From contig NZ_WIDL01000004.1 in the NCBI RefSeq assembly GCF_009496535.1, forward strand, positions 164,803 to 228,802: 64,000 nucleotides of DNA, written 5' to 3'. A model generated the notes under the pieces. It was not told the DNA's origin. It made no database searches and saw only the letters and a program-made list of their open reading frames with translations. The position numbers were made by a program, and so were the translations under genes. The stretch comes from Stenotrophomonas sp. MYb238 (GTDB lineage: Bacteria > Pseudomonadota > Gammaproteobacteria > Xanthomonadales > Xanthomonadaceae). Shown piece by piece: positions 63,958 to 64,000 of this stretch (its first letter is position 1; each line of letters begins with the position of its first letter).

Positions 63958-64000
63958 GGGCGGCTCGCTGGACGGAAACGTCGCAGCCTACGAAGAAGGC

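Larger units (their letters stand above)
63531..64000. other. Gene-free right-edge region with tandem promoters
   Basis: 470 bp without a convincing gene. It contains the benE upstream region, a hairpin and three near-consensus promoters pointing right, described separately. Confidence 0.75.

Overview
This 64-kb window is GC-rich chromosomal DNA from a gammaproteobacterium of the Xanthomonadaceae, most like Pseudoxanthomonas/Stenotrophomonas/Xanthomonas. The evidence is the gene order mnmE / yidC-rnpA-rpmH // dnaA-dnaN-recF-gyrB, the TPR protein-tonB-exbB-exbD1-exbD2-pdxJ block known from Xanthomonas, and dispersed GTAGGAGCGACTTCAGTCGCGA palindromes. The assignment is inference from gene content and order; no database was searched.

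Layout. (1) 0-11.5 kb: a cut-off rlmI, a TerC/Alx-type manganese exporter behind a yybP-ykoY riboswitch, a rhomboid protease, a secreted glycerophosphodiesterase, an ABC-F ATPase and mnmE. Next to mnmE is a large lipoprotein that joins a polysaccharide deacetylase, a caspase-like peptidase with an EF-hand-type loop, and TPRs; yidC follows. (2) 11.5-19.4 kb: the replication-origin region, with rnpA and rpmH on the minus strand and dnaA, dnaN, recF and gyrB on the plus strand. DnaA boxes lie in three intergenic regions. Five parS-like sites cluster around dnaN-recF, two of them inside recF. A ~38-bp inverted repeat flanks dnaN. (3) 19.5-26.7 kb: two membrane or lipoprotein proteases, a TPR protein and the TonB energy system with three exbD-type genes in a mosaic tandem array (the third lacks the proton-channel Asp), then pdxJ. 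(4) 26.8-35 kb: housekeeping genes (cardiolipin synthase, a PA0069-type radical SAM protein, fbp, aromatic aminotransferase) and a YncD/PqqU-like TonB receptor.

(5) 35.1-53.9 kb: a probable unsaturated-hexuronate (plant or other acidic polysaccharide) utilisation region. It holds eda and kdgK, a large TonB-dependent receptor, a 1268-residue exported LamG protein of unknown activity, two exported alpha/beta-hydrolase esterases, a MhpD-like hydratase, a complete DctPQM TRAP transporter, a LacI regulator, kduD, and an RpiB/LacAB-family isomerase that fits the DhuI role. A shared ATGACACCG operator-like motif lies upstream of its divergent and terminal transcription units. Inferred route: outer-membrane import, periplasmic cleavage and de-esterification, TRAP uptake, then DhuI -> KduD -> KdgK -> Eda to pyruvate and glyceraldehyde-3-phosphate.

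(6) 54-64 kb: folE, a MAPEG protein, a 47-aa membrane peptide, an SDR, a TSUP transporter, a YchJ-like protein, the ergothioneine pair egtB-egtD, a lytic transglycosylase fused in frame to a hexose-6-phosphate mutarotase, a BenE transporter, and three tandem strong promoters at the right edge that look like those of an rRNA operon starting just outside the window. No tRNA, insertion sequence, prophage or CRISPR array was seen.
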